The notes beneath the pieces were generated by a model. That model worked only from the letters and a program-made list of their open reading frames with translations. It did no database searches and was not told the DNA's origin. A DNA stretch of 63,469 nt from positions 1-63,469 of the forward strand of contig NZ_REHC01000010.1 of assembly GCF_003692965.1 (NCBI RefSeq). Direction: 5' to 3'. Positions 27,846 through 36,707 of the stretch are shown piece by piece (positions within the stretch are counted from its first letter, which is position 1; every line of letters starts with the position of its first letter). This DNA comes from Lactobacillus sp. ESL0246. GTDB taxonomy: Bacteria > Bacillota > Bacilli > Lactobacillales > Lactobacillaceae. A program made the translations under genes and the position numbers.

Positions 27846-28175
27846 TTAAATCATACCCTTCGTATATTTTCCTATGCTTGCTTGTGTTGCATGATCAATT
27901 TCTGTTAACCCTTTGTTAACCGCATCAATAATAAGATCTTGCAACATGTCTGGATCATCAGGATCAATAGCATCTTTATTAATAGAAATTTTCTTCAATT
28001 TGCGATCACCACTAAAAGTAGCAACAACTAAATCATCAGCAGATTTACCTAAAAATTCTTGAGCAGTGATATTTTGTTGTTCCTGGGCCATTTGTTCTTG
28101 TAACTTCTTCGCCTGTTTCATCATTTGTTGCATATTCATGCCACCCATTGAACCAAAATTAGGTCTTTTACTCAT
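27846..28175 (-). CDS. Nucleoid-associated protein YbaB/EbfC
   Basis: A 109-aa dimeric DNA-binding protein. An N-terminal Met/Gln-rich helix (GGMNMQQMMKQAKKLQEQM) leads into the conserved beta core and ends in GLTEIDHATQASIGKYTKG. Lies 11 bp after dnaX, in the dnaX-ybaB-recR order found across bacteria. Confidence 0.92.
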   Translation of the reverse strand: MSKRPNFGSMGGMNMQQMMKQAKKLQEQMAQEQQNITAQEFLGKSADDLVVATFSGDRKLKKISINKDAIDPDDPDMLQDLIIDAVNKGLTEIDHATQASIGKYTKGMI

Positions 28176-28186
28176 AATTATCTCCT

Positions 28187-29971
28187 TTAATCTTTTACCT
28201 TAACTGCATCGCCAAATATTTCTTTGGCCTTTTCCACAATTTCTTTTTCAACTTTTACTTCTTCTTGTTGATTCTCATTATTTACCTGCTTCTTGCGCTT
28301 TAGCAGTTCAGTTCCATGTGCTTGTAAAAAGTCCTTCCGAACCGTAAACCAATCTTCATCCGGAACAAGAACAATTTGATATTCATGTTTAGCAAATTTA
28401 GCAATCTGTTCAGTCAGAATAGTCAGCAAATCATCATCAGAACTTGCTTTTTCAAACCAGAGGGTATACTTGCATTTCATCACAACTTGACTTGAACTGG
28501 CTGCAACTGGCTCCAAAACATCTAACAGAGCTCGTTGCGAGACTTGTAGAACGGATTGCAAATCAGGCCAAATATCTTTAATTGCTTGCAAGTCATGTTT
28601 AGTTGCATTTTCTAAGACTTGATAGACCTGTTCACGATTTTTCTGGTTATGCTGCTTATTTTTAATCAGCTTTTTCGACGGTTTTTGTTCTTTAACAGGC
28701 GCACTTACCTTTTTTGAAATACGATTATCACCATCATCAATATGAAAAATCTGACTACTATTATTGTGATGTTGACTAATTCTCGCTACTTGTTCTGTTA
28801 ACGATACAACCTGTTTTTTTAAGGCCGAAACTTCAGATTGTAAATTATTATTCTTGTTACTTACCATTTCTGTTCTAGGTGGAGAAACTATGGTCGCAGA
28901 AATATTGGTACTTTCAACCAGAAAAACTTCAAGCGGAATCTGCTGCTGATTAGTATAACGCAAATTGTTCAATGCTGTATTAGCAGAGGATATTAATTTA
29001 AAATAATTTTCTAATGGAATATCTTTAATTTTTTTCGTAAAGTCTGCTGTTAAAAAATTTCCTTGACTATTTCCATTAGTTTTAACAACCATCAAAGCAT
29101 TCGTAGCAAGATCAATTAATTCATTCAAAATATTTTTAGAACTTGCTCCTTTTTGCAGTTCAGATTGTGCCAGTTCCAATGCCTTGTCAACATTCTTTTG
29201 TAAGATTGATAAAAAGAGTTTTTCAACATCCTCCTTAGCCGCGAATCCAGTAATTTCAAGGGCAGCCTCATATTCAACCGTTTCTTTTTCATAACTAAGT
29301 AGTTGATCTAAAATGCTTAAAGCATCCCTCATTCCACCGTCAGCAACTTGAGCAATAACAGTCAAAGCCCTGTCATCATATTTAATTTTTTCTTGATCAA
29401 GAATGTACTTCATTCTCTTTTCAAGGTCTTTTTGTGAAATTCGCTTAAAATTGTAGCGCTGTGTTCTGGAAATAATCGTTGCAGGAACTTTTTGCAATTC
29501 TGTTGTTGCCAAAATAAAAACGACATGTTCTGGTGGCTCTTCCAATGTCTTTAATAGCGCATTAAATGCACCCATTGACAACATATGAACCTCATCAATA
29601 ATATACACCTTATATTTTCCTTGCGTAGGTGCATACTTAACCTTATCTCTAATCTCACGAATCTCATCAACACCATTATTAGAAGCAGCATCTATTTCTA
29701 TAATATCGGCCATTGCTCCTTTATCGGCTGCAAGACAGTTAACACAACTATTACATGGCTCACCGTCCTTAAGATTAGTACAATTTAATGCCTTGGCAAA
29801 AATTTTGGCGCACGAAGTCTTTCCAGTACCGCGTGGACCAGCAAACAAAAATGCATGTGAAATTGTGCTGCGCTTTATTGCATGTTTTAAAGTATTCGTA
29901 ATATCTTCTTGACCAACGACACTATCAAAAGTGCGGGGTCGCCATTTGCGGTATAATGCCTGATAAGCCAT
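28187..29971 (-). CDS. dnaX: DNA polymerase III subunits gamma/tau
   Basis: A 594-aa clamp-loader ATPase. The N-terminus MAYQALYRKWRPRTFDSVVGQE, Walker A GPRGTGKTS near 45, a four-Cys zinc module (CTNLKDGEPCNSCVNC) near 64, Walker B IIDEVHM, and the sensor/arginine finger SRTQRY form domains I-III. Residues ~370-460 are low-complexity and charged, and a C-terminal tau domain follows. Only one full-length product is predicted. It is preceded by the SRP RNA and its terminator, so it must have its own start site or readthrough. Confidence 0.94.
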   Translation of the reverse strand: MAYQALYRKWRPRTFDSVVGQEDITNTLKHAIKRSTISHAFLFAGPRGTGKTSCAKIFAKALNCTNLKDGEPCNSCVNCLAADKGAMADIIEIDAASNNGVDEIREIRDKVKYAPTQGKYKVYIIDEVHMLSMGAFNALLKTLEEPPEHVVFILATTELQKVPATIISRTQRYNFKRISQKDLEKRMKYILDQEKIKYDDRALTVIAQVADGGMRDALSILDQLLSYEKETVEYEAALEITGFAAKEDVEKLFLSILQKNVDKALELAQSELQKGASSKNILNELIDLATNALMVVKTNGNSQGNFLTADFTKKIKDIPLENYFKLISSANTALNNLRYTNQQQIPLEVFLVESTNISATIVSPPRTEMVSNKNNNLQSEVSALKKQVVSLTEQVARISQHHNNSSQIFHIDDGDNRISKKVSAPVKEQKPSKKLIKNKQHNQKNREQVYQVLENATKHDLQAIKDIWPDLQSVLQVSQRALLDVLEPVAASSSQVVMKCKYTLWFEKASSDDDLLTILTEQIAKFAKHEYQIVLVPDEDWFTVRKDFLQAHGTELLKRKKQVNNENQQEEVKVEKEIVEKAKEIFGDAVKVKD

Positions 29972-29990
29972 TGATATTCTTTCCTAGTAA

Positions 29991-30023
29991 AAAACTCTTA
30001 ACTCTTTGAAAGAGTTAAGAGTT
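29991..30023 (-). terminator. Terminator between SRP RNA and dnaX
   Basis: AAACTCTTAACTCTTT and AAAGAGTTAAGAGTTT pair perfectly around a 1-2 base loop and are followed by T6. It caps the SRP RNA; dnaX begins about 20 bases later. Confidence 0.88.
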
Positions 30024-30038
30024 TGTAAATGTCTAATA

Positions 30039-30115
30039 AAAGGCACATGTTCAAGCAACCTTAGTGCTGCTACCTTCCGGTCCTGACACGCTTCAGAGGT
30101 CGAACATTGCCCACA
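30039..30115 (-). ncRNA. ffs: Small signal recognition particle RNA (4.5S-type)
   Basis: On the minus strand GGGCAATGTTC and GAACATGTGCC form the closing stem, and the apical part has CAGGACCGGAAGGTAGCAGCA, the domain-IV asymmetric loop and GGAA tetraloop that bind Ffh (given here as contiguous core elements, 30065-30085). The RNA is the short form without the Alu domain and sits between tadA and dnaX, as B. subtilis scr does. Exact ends are estimated to within about 10 bases. Confidence 0.88.
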
Positions 30116-30148
30116 AAGTATGATACCGTATTTTTGTTAAATTTTCCA

Positions 30149-30664
30149 CTATTTTGCTAAAATTTTGCTTTTTTCATTATCTTTAGCATGCTTTTGCCTA
30201 ATTCTAATTTCTTTAAAAAAGTCTTTCATCATCTGACTTGCTTCTTTTCGATACAATCCACGGATTACATTAGGATGGTGATTAAATTTAGCAATATCAA
30301 ATAAGTTAACTACACTACCTGCGGCCCCAGCCTTGGGATCTAATGCACCGTAAAAAACATTTTTTAGACGTGAATTAATAATTGCGCCTGCACACATCGG
30401 ACAAGGCTCAAGCGTTACAAATAAGCTACAATCAATTAGACGCCATGTATTTATTACAGTACAAGCATTTCTAATAGCAATCATTTCGGCATGCTGCGTT
30501 GCATCTTGCTCTACTTCACGCCGATTATAACCCTTTCCAATAACTTGACCGTCTGGACTAATTACGATTGCACCAATCGGTACCTCACCCAATTCCTGTG
30601 CTTTTTTTGCTTGCACAAACGCCAACTGCATGTATTTTTCCTTATCAGCTTTCGTAAATTCCAT
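30149..30664 (-). CDS. tadA: tRNA(Arg) adenosine deaminase TadA
   Basis: A 171-aa zinc deaminase converting A34 to inosine in tRNA-Arg(ACG). The zinc site is complete: HAEMIAI (His and catalytic Glu) near residue 60 and EPCPMCAGAI (two Cys) near 90. The tail KEIRIRQKHAKDNEKS is basic. It starts one base after the upstream methyltransferase stops. Confidence 0.94.
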   Translation of the reverse strand: MEFTKADKEKYMQLAFVQAKKAQELGEVPIGAIVISPDGQVIGKGYNRREVEQDATQHAEMIAIRNACTVINTWRLIDCSLFVTLEPCPMCAGAIINSRLKNVFYGALDPKAGAAGSVVNLFDIAKFNHHPNVIRGLYRKEASQMMKDFFKEIRIRQKHAKDNEKSKILAK

Positions 30665-31284
30665 TAGTGATTCACCGCCTGTAACACATAGTAACCTTTA
30701 TCGCGCTTCAAAATCGTGCAATTACCAAATGTAGTTTGAAGCAAGTGACGAGCACTTGGTTCACCTTGTTTTTTTTGGATTACCACTAAAATAATACCAT
30801 TTTCAACCAAATGCTCTTTAGCTCCCGTTAAAATATCAGATACAACATTCTTACCAGCGCGAATTGGTGGATTAGTCAGTATAAGACCAAACTTCTTTGT
30901 TGGTTCAACTTGATTATAAACATCAGAAGAATAAATCTTCACATTACTAATTCCATTTAAAGCAGCATTTTTTTGTGCCAATTTCAATCCACGCTCATTA
31001 ATATCGACCATTTCAACAATTTGTTCTGGCCATAACTTTGCTGCAAATAATCCCAATGGTCCATAACCAGTTCCAACATCTAAAATGTTAGCGATAGGAA
31101 ATGCTATTTCTACCATTTCCTTAATTAAAACGCCAGACCCATAGTCTACTCGTTTTTTTGAAAAAACTCCTGCATCCGTGGTAAATTTCAAGTCAATTCC
31201 GTCTACATGATAATCAATCAAGCGTTCATCATGGTCAGCCATTGGATTTGCCGCATAATACATTTGATTTTTTTGATCAGTCAT
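30664..31284 (-). CDS. Class I SAM methyltransferase, RsmC-like
   Basis: A 206-aa methyltransferase. SAM motif I is ILDVGTGYGPLGLF near residue 65, motif II includes VEMVDIN, and LTNPPIRAG near 128 is the NPP(I/Y) catalytic motif of N-methylating enzymes. The family (PF05175) includes RsmC, which makes m2G1207 in 16S rRNA, but small Firmicute members lack the duplicated N-terminal domain and their exact base is untested. Overlaps tadA by one base. Confidence 0.85.
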   Translation of the reverse strand: MTDQKNQMYYAANPMADHDERLIDYHVDGIDLKFTTDAGVFSKKRVDYGSGVLIKEMVEIAFPIANILDVGTGYGPLGLFAAKLWPEQIVEMVDINERGLKLAQKNAALNGISNVKIYSSDVYNQVEPTKKFGLILTNPPIRAGKNVVSDILTGAKEHLVENGIILVVIQKKQGEPSARHLLQTTFGNCTILKRDKGYYVLQAVNH

Positions 31285-31378
31285 AATTTACTCGATTCTA
31301 AAATAGTCTATATCTAAATAATTTTAGCGGACACAGCAATATTTGCAAACTTTATTTGCTTAAATATTAATTGTCAAC

Positions 31379-31418
31379 AAAAAACGCGCACTTGCAAATT
31401 GCAAACACGCGTTTTTTT
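31379..31418 (-). terminator. Terminator after rplL
   Basis: AAAAAAACGCG and CGCGTTTTTT form the outer stem with an inner TTGCAA-rich symmetrical region, followed by T6. It ends the rplJ-rplL transcript. Confidence 0.85.
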
Positions 31419-31443
31419 ATTAACTTGTCCAGTTGGACTGTAA

Positions 31444-31806
31444 CTATTTTAAAGTTACAGAAGCGCCAACTTCTTCAAGTTTAGCCTTAATGTCGTTAGC
31501 TTCGTCCTCTGAAACGCCTTCCTTAACGTTCTTAGGAGCGCCATCAACAAGATCCTTTGAGTCCTTAAGGCCAAGTCCAGTAATGTCACGGACAACCTTA
31601 ATAACCTTAACCTTTTCTTGGCCAGCGGCAGTCAATTCTACATCGTAGCTTGACTTAGCTTCAGCTTCACCACCAGCAGCAGCTGCAGCAACTGGAGCAG
31701 CTGCTGAAACGCCAAATTCATCTTCAATAGCCTTTACAAGGTCATTTAATTCAAGAATTGAAGCATTTTTCAAGTCTTCAATAATCTTTTCAGTATCTAA
31801 AGCCAT
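31444..31806 (-). CDS. rplL: Ribosomal protein bL12 (L7/L12)
   Basis: A 120-aa stalk protein that recruits translation GTPases. The N-terminal dimer helices ([21 protein letters not shown]) are followed by the Ala/Gly hinge ([11 protein letters not shown]) and the C-terminal domain with [25 protein letters not shown]. It is 46 bp after rplJ and controlled by the L10 leader upstream. Confidence 0.97.
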   Translation of the reverse strand: MALDTEKIIEDLKNASILELNDLVKAIEDEFGVSAAAPVAAAAAGGEAEAKSSYDVELTAAGQEKVKVIKVVRDITGLGLKDSKDLVDGAPKNVKEGVSEDEANDIKAKLEEVGASVTLK

Positions 31807-31852
31807 ACTTATGTATCCTCCGAAATTTAGTATTAGTTAAAAATCAATTTAA

Positions 31853-32362
31853 TTATTCTGCAGATTCATCTTTTGAATCAGCAACAGCCTTAACGGCGTA
31901 AGCAACGTTACGAACAGGTGCTTGTAATACAGAAACAAGCATTGACAATAAACCTTCACGACCAGGGATAGCAGCAAGTTCCTTGATTTCTTCTTTAGAA
32001 GTCAATTTACCTTCAAGCACACCACCCTTAATGTCGATAACGTCAAAATCCTTTTCGTACTTAGAAACAATACGAGCTGGTTCAGTAATGTCATCTGCAT
32101 TATCAGTATAAATAACAGCAGTTGGGCCAACAAAAGTATCATCAAGACCTTCAATGCCAGCCTTAGCAGCCGCACGTCTTAAGTAAGTGTTTTTAATGAC
32201 TTTCATCTTAACATCGTTATCACGAAGTTCTTGACGCATGTTAGTAACTTCTTCAACAGTTAAGCCAAGATAATTAATTACCAAGATCGCCTTTGCAGCC
32301 TTAAGTTCTTCAGCAAACGCTTCAACAAACTTTTCTTTTTCAGCAATAGCAGCTTTACTCAA
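31853..32362 (-). CDS. rplJ: Ribosomal protein uL10
   Basis: A 169-aa base of the L12 stalk. MSKAAIAEKEKFVEAFAEELK, the LTVEEVTNMRQELR block and VIKNTYLRRAA are family hallmarks, and the C-terminus (LVSVLQAPVRNVAYAVKAVADSK) is the L12-binding helix. First gene of rplJL; the leader is about 160 nt and contains a regulatory fold. Confidence 0.97.
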   Translation of the reverse strand: MSKAAIAEKEKFVEAFAEELKAAKAILVINYLGLTVEEVTNMRQELRDNDVKMKVIKNTYLRRAAAKAGIEGLDDTFVGPTAVIYTDNADDITEPARIVSKYEKDFDVIDIKGGVLEGKLTSKEEIKELAAIPGREGLLSMLVSVLQAPVRNVAYAVKAVADSKDESAE

Positions 32363-32397
32363 TCAAATTCACCTCCATCAAATTTATTAATAAATTC

Positions 32398-32520
32398 CAT
32401 AAGGCCAAAAAGCTCCATGCCAAGCAAGACATGGAGCTTTCTCATCTTCATTATCTTCTGGCCTCGGCGGGAAATTAAGGTATTGAACCACCCGAGTCTT
32501 AGGTAGAATTTACTTTGTTA
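32398..32520 (-). promoter_or_regulatory. L10 (rplJL) ribosomal protein leader
   Basis: The transcript carries a GGTGG...CCCGCCGAGGCCAG block, the kinked region that mimics the L10 binding site on 23S rRNA, then a strong hairpin GCTCCATG/CATGGAGC with a T-rich tail (about 32404-32438) that can act as attenuator. Feedback by L10-L12 is known for this leader class. Confidence 0.8.
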
Positions 32521-32549
32521 AGTATAGCAGGAACGACTATCTAATGCAA
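32521..32549 (-). promoter_or_regulatory. rplJL promoter
   Basis: TTGCAT (32544-32549) and TATACT (32521-32526) on the minus strand with a 17-bp spacer. The -35 ends 2 bp from the phoU stop, so the ribosomal transcript starts independently of the pst operon. Confidence 0.85.
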
Positions 32550-32550
32550 G

Positions 32551-33219
32551 TTATTTCGAATTTACCTCAAGCAATTCGTATAATTCACCAGACACTTTAT
32601 AAATTACCCAGTTTGCTATGTTCACAATATGGTCACTAATTCTTTCAAGTAATCTGATAATAACAAAGTAACTAGCAGATGCAACCGCTACGTTCTGGTC
32701 TTGTTCAACACCATCAATAATCATTTTTCTAGCTTTTTTATAATCATCATAAATTTCTTCATGACCCTCAACCATTTCACGTGCAGTCTTTTCATCTTCT
32801 TGAACATATGCAGTTAAAACTTGAATTAACATAGTTCGCACTTGATGAGTCATACCTGAAATGACTTTTTCTACTTCTTCAATTCGTGGGTTTCCCTTTA
32901 CCCGAACAGTTTCAACAGCAATACTATTGGCGTTTTCACCAATTCTTTCCAAATCAGTGGTCGCCTTCAAAATGCTAATTACTACTCTAAAATCCGTCGC
33001 AACGGGCTGTTGTAGCGCAATTAAATCTAGGGCCTTTTTTTCGATTTTAACTGCTTCCTTGGCAACTTCTTTATCTTCTTCAATCATTTCTTGTGCCATT
33101 TTTTTATCATGGGCAACAAATGATCTTGTTCCCTTGTCAATTAAATCATTGACAAGGACGCCCATTTCCATAAATCTGGCGTTTAATTTTTTTAATTCAT
33201 CTAAAAATATTTCATGCAT
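32551..33219 (-). CDS. phoU: Phosphate signalling/transport regulator PhoU
   Basis: A 222-aa all-helical protein with two repeated three-helix halves. The metal-binding ExxxD motifs are seen as LERIGENANSIA near residue 90 and LERISDHIVNIANWV near 193. It down-modulates Pst transport and the PhoR kinase in other bacteria; no phoPR is in this window. Last gene of the pst operon, 17 bp after pstB. Confidence 0.93.
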   Translation of the reverse strand: MHEIFLDELKKLNARFMEMGVLVNDLIDKGTRSFVAHDKKMAQEMIEEDKEVAKEAVKIEKKALDLIALQQPVATDFRVVISILKATTDLERIGENANSIAVETVRVKGNPRIEEVEKVISGMTHQVRTMLIQVLTAYVQEDEKTAREMVEGHEEIYDDYKKARKMIIDGVEQDQNVAVASASYFVIIRLLERISDHIVNIANWVIYKVSGELYELLEVNSK

Positions 33220-33235
33220 AATTGTTTACTCCAGT

Positions 33236-33991
33236 TTAACCAAATCGACCGTTAAGATAATTACTAGTAATTTCTTTGTGCGGTGCTAAAAACATCTCCT
33301 GTGTCGAACCAGATTCTATTAATTCACCATTCATTAAAAAAGCAACTTGATCTGAAATTCGACTTGCCTGCTGCAAGTTATGCGTCACCATAATAAAAGT
33401 GTACTTTTGTTTTAATCCCATTAATGTTTCTTCAATTTCAGCACTAGATATAGGATCAAGTGCTGAAGTGGGCTCATCCAATAAAACCACTTCTGGTCTA
33501 ACAGCCAGTGCGCGTGCAATACAAATGCGTTGTTGCTGTCCGCCAGAAAATGCTAGAGCATTTCTTTGTAAACTATCCTTAGTTTCCGTCCAGATTGCAG
33601 CTTGCTTTAAGCTCTCTTCAACTCGCTCTTCAATTAACTGCTTATCTTTCACTCCCGCTACACGCAGCCCATATGCTACATTATCAAAAACGGAAAAAGG
33701 AAATGGTGTTGGCTGCTGAAAAACCATTCCAACTTTTTTTCGTAATGCAACTAGGTCAAGATGCGAGTGATAAATATCCTTACCTTCTAACAAGATTTTG
33801 CCGCTAATCTTAATATCATCGATATCATCATTCATCCGGTTCAAACAACGTAAAAATGTTGATTTGCCACAGCCCGATGGTCCAATCAATGCGGTCAACT
33901 TCTGAGCAGGAAAAGCCAGGGTAATACCATGCAAAGCCTCAAAATTGCCATAATTCAGTTTAACGTTTTGCGCTTCCATCACATTAGTCAT
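33236..33991 (-). CDS. pstB: Phosphate ABC transporter ATP-binding protein PstB (distal copy)
   Basis: A 251-aa ATPase. Walker [10 protein letters not shown] near residue 37, signature [17 protein letters not shown], Walker [12 protein letters not shown] and H-loop VTHN are complete. One of two tandem PstB paralogues; duplicated pstB is common in lactobacilli. It sits between the longer pstB and phoU. Confidence 0.94.
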   Translation of the reverse strand: MTNVMEAQNVKLNYGNFEALHGITLAFPAQKLTALIGPSGCGKSTFLRCLNRMNDDIDDIKISGKILLEGKDIYHSHLDLVALRKKVGMVFQQPTPFPFSVFDNVAYGLRVAGVKDKQLIEERVEESLKQAAIWTETKDSLQRNALAFSGGQQQRICIARALAVRPEVVLLDEPTSALDPISSAEIEETLMGLKQKYTFIMVTHNLQQASRISDQVAFLMNGELIESGSTQEMFLAPHKEITSNYLNGRFG

Positions 33992-34003
33992 ACTTGCACC
34001 CCT

Positions 34004-34804
34004 TTAGCCAAAACTACCTTGAATATATTTTTCTGTAACTTCTCCCTGCGGATTAGTGAAAATGTTAGTAGTTGTGTCATATTCTAACGCATGTCCCAGA
34101 TGGAAAAAAGCGGTGTATTCACTAATTCTAGACGCTTGCTGCATATTATGTGTTACCATTACCATCGTATATTTTTTGCGTAACTGCTTCAGCGTATCTT
34201 CAAGTTTAGCAGTTGAAACCGGATCAAGTGCGCTAGCCGGCTCATCCAATAACAATATTTCAGGTTTTAATGCAATTGCTCGGGCAATACAAAGTCTTTG
34301 CTGTTGGCCACCTGAAAGAGCGAGCGCACTTTGATCAAGTTTATCTTTAACTTCATCCCATAAAGCAGCTGCCCTTAAACTTTCTTCTACAATTTGATTT
34401 AACTTAACTTTATCTTGTTGACCATTTGCTTTTAACGCATAAATAATATTTTCTTTGATTGACTTAGGGAACGGATTAGGCTTTTGAAATACCATTCCAA
34501 TTGTTTTACGTAATTCGTAAACGTTAATCTTTTTTTGGTTAACATCCAAATTATGAAACATAATTTTCCCATCCACACGTGCTACCTGATCATTCATTCG
34601 ATTTAACGAACGCAAAAATGTTGATTTACCTGAACCAGAAGCACCAATTAGAGCCGTAATTGTATTTTTCTTAAACCCCAAACTAACATCAAATAATTTC
34701 TGAATTGTACCGCCATAAAAAACACTTAAGTTTTGTGTAGAAATTGCACAATCACCTTCAGCAAATGATTTGATATATCTTGGTTGATCTTGCCAATTGT
34801 CCAT
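34004..34804 (-). CDS. pstB: Phosphate ABC transporter ATP-binding protein PstB (proximal copy)
   Basis: A 266-aa ATPase with GASGSGKST near residue 53, ALSGGQQQRLCIARAI, LLLDEPASALD and VTHN. It has an extra ~15 N-terminal residues compared with the distal copy. The two probably heterodimerise or alternate; that cannot be read from sequence. 9 bp downstream of pstA. Confidence 0.94.
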   Translation of the reverse strand: MDNWQDQPRYIKSFAEGDCAISTQNLSVFYGGTIQKLFDVSLGFKKNTITALIGASGSGKSTFLRSLNRMNDQVARVDGKIMFHNLDVNQKKINVYELRKTIGMVFQKPNPFPKSIKENIIYALKANGQQDKVKLNQIVEESLRAAALWDEVKDKLDQSALALSGGQQQRLCIARAIALKPEILLLDEPASALDPVSTAKLEDTLKQLRKKYTMVMVTHNMQQASRISEYTAFFHLGHALEYDTTTNIFTNPQGEVTEKYIQGSFG

Positions 34805-34813
34805 AAAACTTCC

Positions 34814-35707
34814 TCATTTTAACTTAGCAGCTGTTAACCGCTTATATAACCAATTGCCTAAAGCTCGCGCCCCAAAATTGAAAATAATAACTACAATTAC
34901 TAATAAAGCCGAGGTTGCAGCTGACACAATATTGACATCAGGAATAATTCCTTCAGTATTTACTTTCCAAATATGTACAGCCAGGGTCTCAGCAGGTCTC
35001 ATTACATTTAAAAAGCTCGTTGGACTAAACATATTCCAATTAGTGTAGTCAACCGTTGAACCACTTTGACCAGCAGTATAAATTAAGGCTGCAGCTTCTC
35101 CAAATACCCGACCAGCACTAAGAATAACGCCTGTAATAATTCCTGGTAATGCAGCTGGAATAACTATTCCACGAATAGTTTTCCAATTAGATAAGCCAAG
35201 AGCCCAACCAGCTTCACGCTGAGTTTGGGGAACCCCTTTAATCGCTTCTTCAATATTACTAGTTAATATCGGTAAGTTAAAAAAGGTTAGTGCTAAAGCA
35301 CCGGAAATAATTGAAAAACCTAATCCAAACTGGACCACAAAAACTAAATATCCAAATAAACCTACTACAATTGAGGGTAATGAACTTAAAATTTCAATTG
35401 TTGTTCTAATTATCTGTGTTAACCAGTTGTCTGGAGCATATTCAGCTAAATAAATTGCGGCTCCAAGGGCAATTGGCAATGAAATAAGCAAGGTCAATAT
35501 TAAGAGATACAGTGAATTGAATAATTGATCTCTAATCCCTCCACCTGCTTCAAAAGAAGACGAAGCTGAAGTTAAGAAATGCCATGATAAGTGTGTCACA
35601 CCTGATAGTAGGATATTGCCAATAATACCGATTAATAGGAGAATTACTATCCCGACTAAACAATAAATTACGCCTGTAGCAATTCGATTATTTCTTTTTG
35701 AATTCAT
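34814..35707 (-). CDS. pstA: Phosphate ABC transporter permease PstA
   Basis: A 297-aa permease with six hydrophobic helices. The EAA coupling loop is GVPQTQREAGWALGLSNWKTIRG near residue 160. IRDQLFNSLYLLILTLLISLPIALGAAIYLAEYAP carries the conserved cytoplasmic turn. It pairs with PstC 6 bp upstream. Confidence 0.93.
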   Translation of the reverse strand: MNSKRNNRIATGVIYCLVGIVILLLIGIIGNILLSGVTHLSWHFLTSASSSFEAGGGIRDQLFNSLYLLILTLLISLPIALGAAIYLAEYAPDNWLTQIIRTTIEILSSLPSIVVGLFGYLVFVVQFGLGFSIISGALALTFFNLPILTSNIEEAIKGVPQTQREAGWALGLSNWKTIRGIVIPAALPGIITGVILSAGRVFGEAAALIYTAGQSGSTVDYTNWNMFSPTSFLNVMRPAETLAVHIWKVNTEGIIPDVNIVSAATSALLVIVVIIFNFGARALGNWLYKRLTAAKLK

Positions 35708-35713
35708 ATGCTA

Positions 35714-36706
35714 CTAACTCTTCTTTCCAATTAAGTGAACCAAGAAATTGAAAAACAGTGACATTAATAATAGGAGTAATGCCAAAGACCATAAAGCATT
35801 ATTTGGTAAGGTTCCCATGACCGTATTACCCATTTGACTAGTTAATTGACTAGTCAGAGTTGCAGCTGGACTAACCAAATTAGAAGGCATTAGCACCGCA
35901 TTGCCGATAGCCATTTGTACAGCCAGAGCTTCGCCAAAAGCACGTGCCATTCCAAAAATAATTGCGGTCATTATTCTTGCTCTTGCGGCTCGTAAAACGA
36001 CATGGAAAATTGTTTGCCACTTAGTAGCACCAAGTGCAGCTGAAGATTTTCGCAATTCCTTAGGAACAGCCTTAAAAGCATCGACTGTCAAAGAAGTAAT
36101 TGTTGGCAAAACCATCACAAATAATACTAAGGTTGCTGTTAAAATTCCGAATCCGGTCCCACCAAAAATCGTTCGTATAGCCGGAACGACAACTGTTAAG
36201 CCTAAAAAGCCATAGACAACAGAAGGAATTCCTACTAAGAGTTCAATAACTGATTGTAACAATCCCGCCCTTTTACTAGACTCATATTCTGTCATAAATA
36301 AAGCAACAGCAATTGAAAATGGAGTCGCAATTAATGCAGCCAGTAGTGTTACTGCAAATGAAGTAACAATCATTGCAGCTGCACCAACATGATTATTTCC
36401 AGCACTTGGATTCCAGTCAGAAGAAAATAAAAAGTGAAAAATATTCACTTTATTATCAAAAAAAGTAGCAAGTCCATGAATCCCTACAAAACCAATGATT
36501 GCCACAATTAAAATACCAATTAGAGCAATTGCCAAAAATGTTAAACCTTTGCCCCATCGTTCTTGCTTTGTTTCCTTAGATGGTTTTGTTAAACGTGCTA
36601 TATCTATATTTTTAGGATCTATCCCCTTAAATTTGACATGTGGTACTTTCTGCTGTGCAATTGCCTTTTCAACAACCTTTTGCAAATCTTGTTCTTTTTT
36701 TGCCAT
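35714..36706 (-). CDS. pstC: Phosphate ABC transporter permease PstC
   Basis: A 330-aa permease with a ~55-residue charged cytoplasmic N-terminus followed by six helices. The EAA loop is AVPKELRKSSAALGATKWQTIFHVVL near residue 215, and GIPSVVYGFLGLTVVVP and ARAFGEALAVQMAIGN are PstC hallmarks. Directly follows pstS by one base. Confidence 0.93.
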   Translation of the reverse strand: MAKKEQDLQKVVEKAIAQQKVPHVKFKGIDPKNIDIARLTKPSKETKQERWGKGLTFLAIALIGILIVAIIGFVGIHGLATFFDNKVNIFHFLFSSDWNPSAGNNHVGAAAMIVTSFAVTLLAALIATPFSIAVALFMTEYESSKRAGLLQSVIELLVGIPSVVYGFLGLTVVVPAIRTIFGGTGFGILTATLVLFVMVLPTITSLTVDAFKAVPKELRKSSAALGATKWQTIFHVVLRAARARIMTAIIFGMARAFGEALAVQMAIGNAVLMPSNLVSPAATLTSQLTSQMGNTVMGTLPNNALWSLALLLLLMSLFFNFLVHLIGKKS

Positions 36707-36707
36707 G

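Noticed and set aside
29029..29035. A7 run in dnaX as a gamma/tau frameshift site
   Set aside because: It lies near residue 312, inside domain III, which gamma must keep. No stop-and-stem arrangement was seen, so a programmed site is unlikely.
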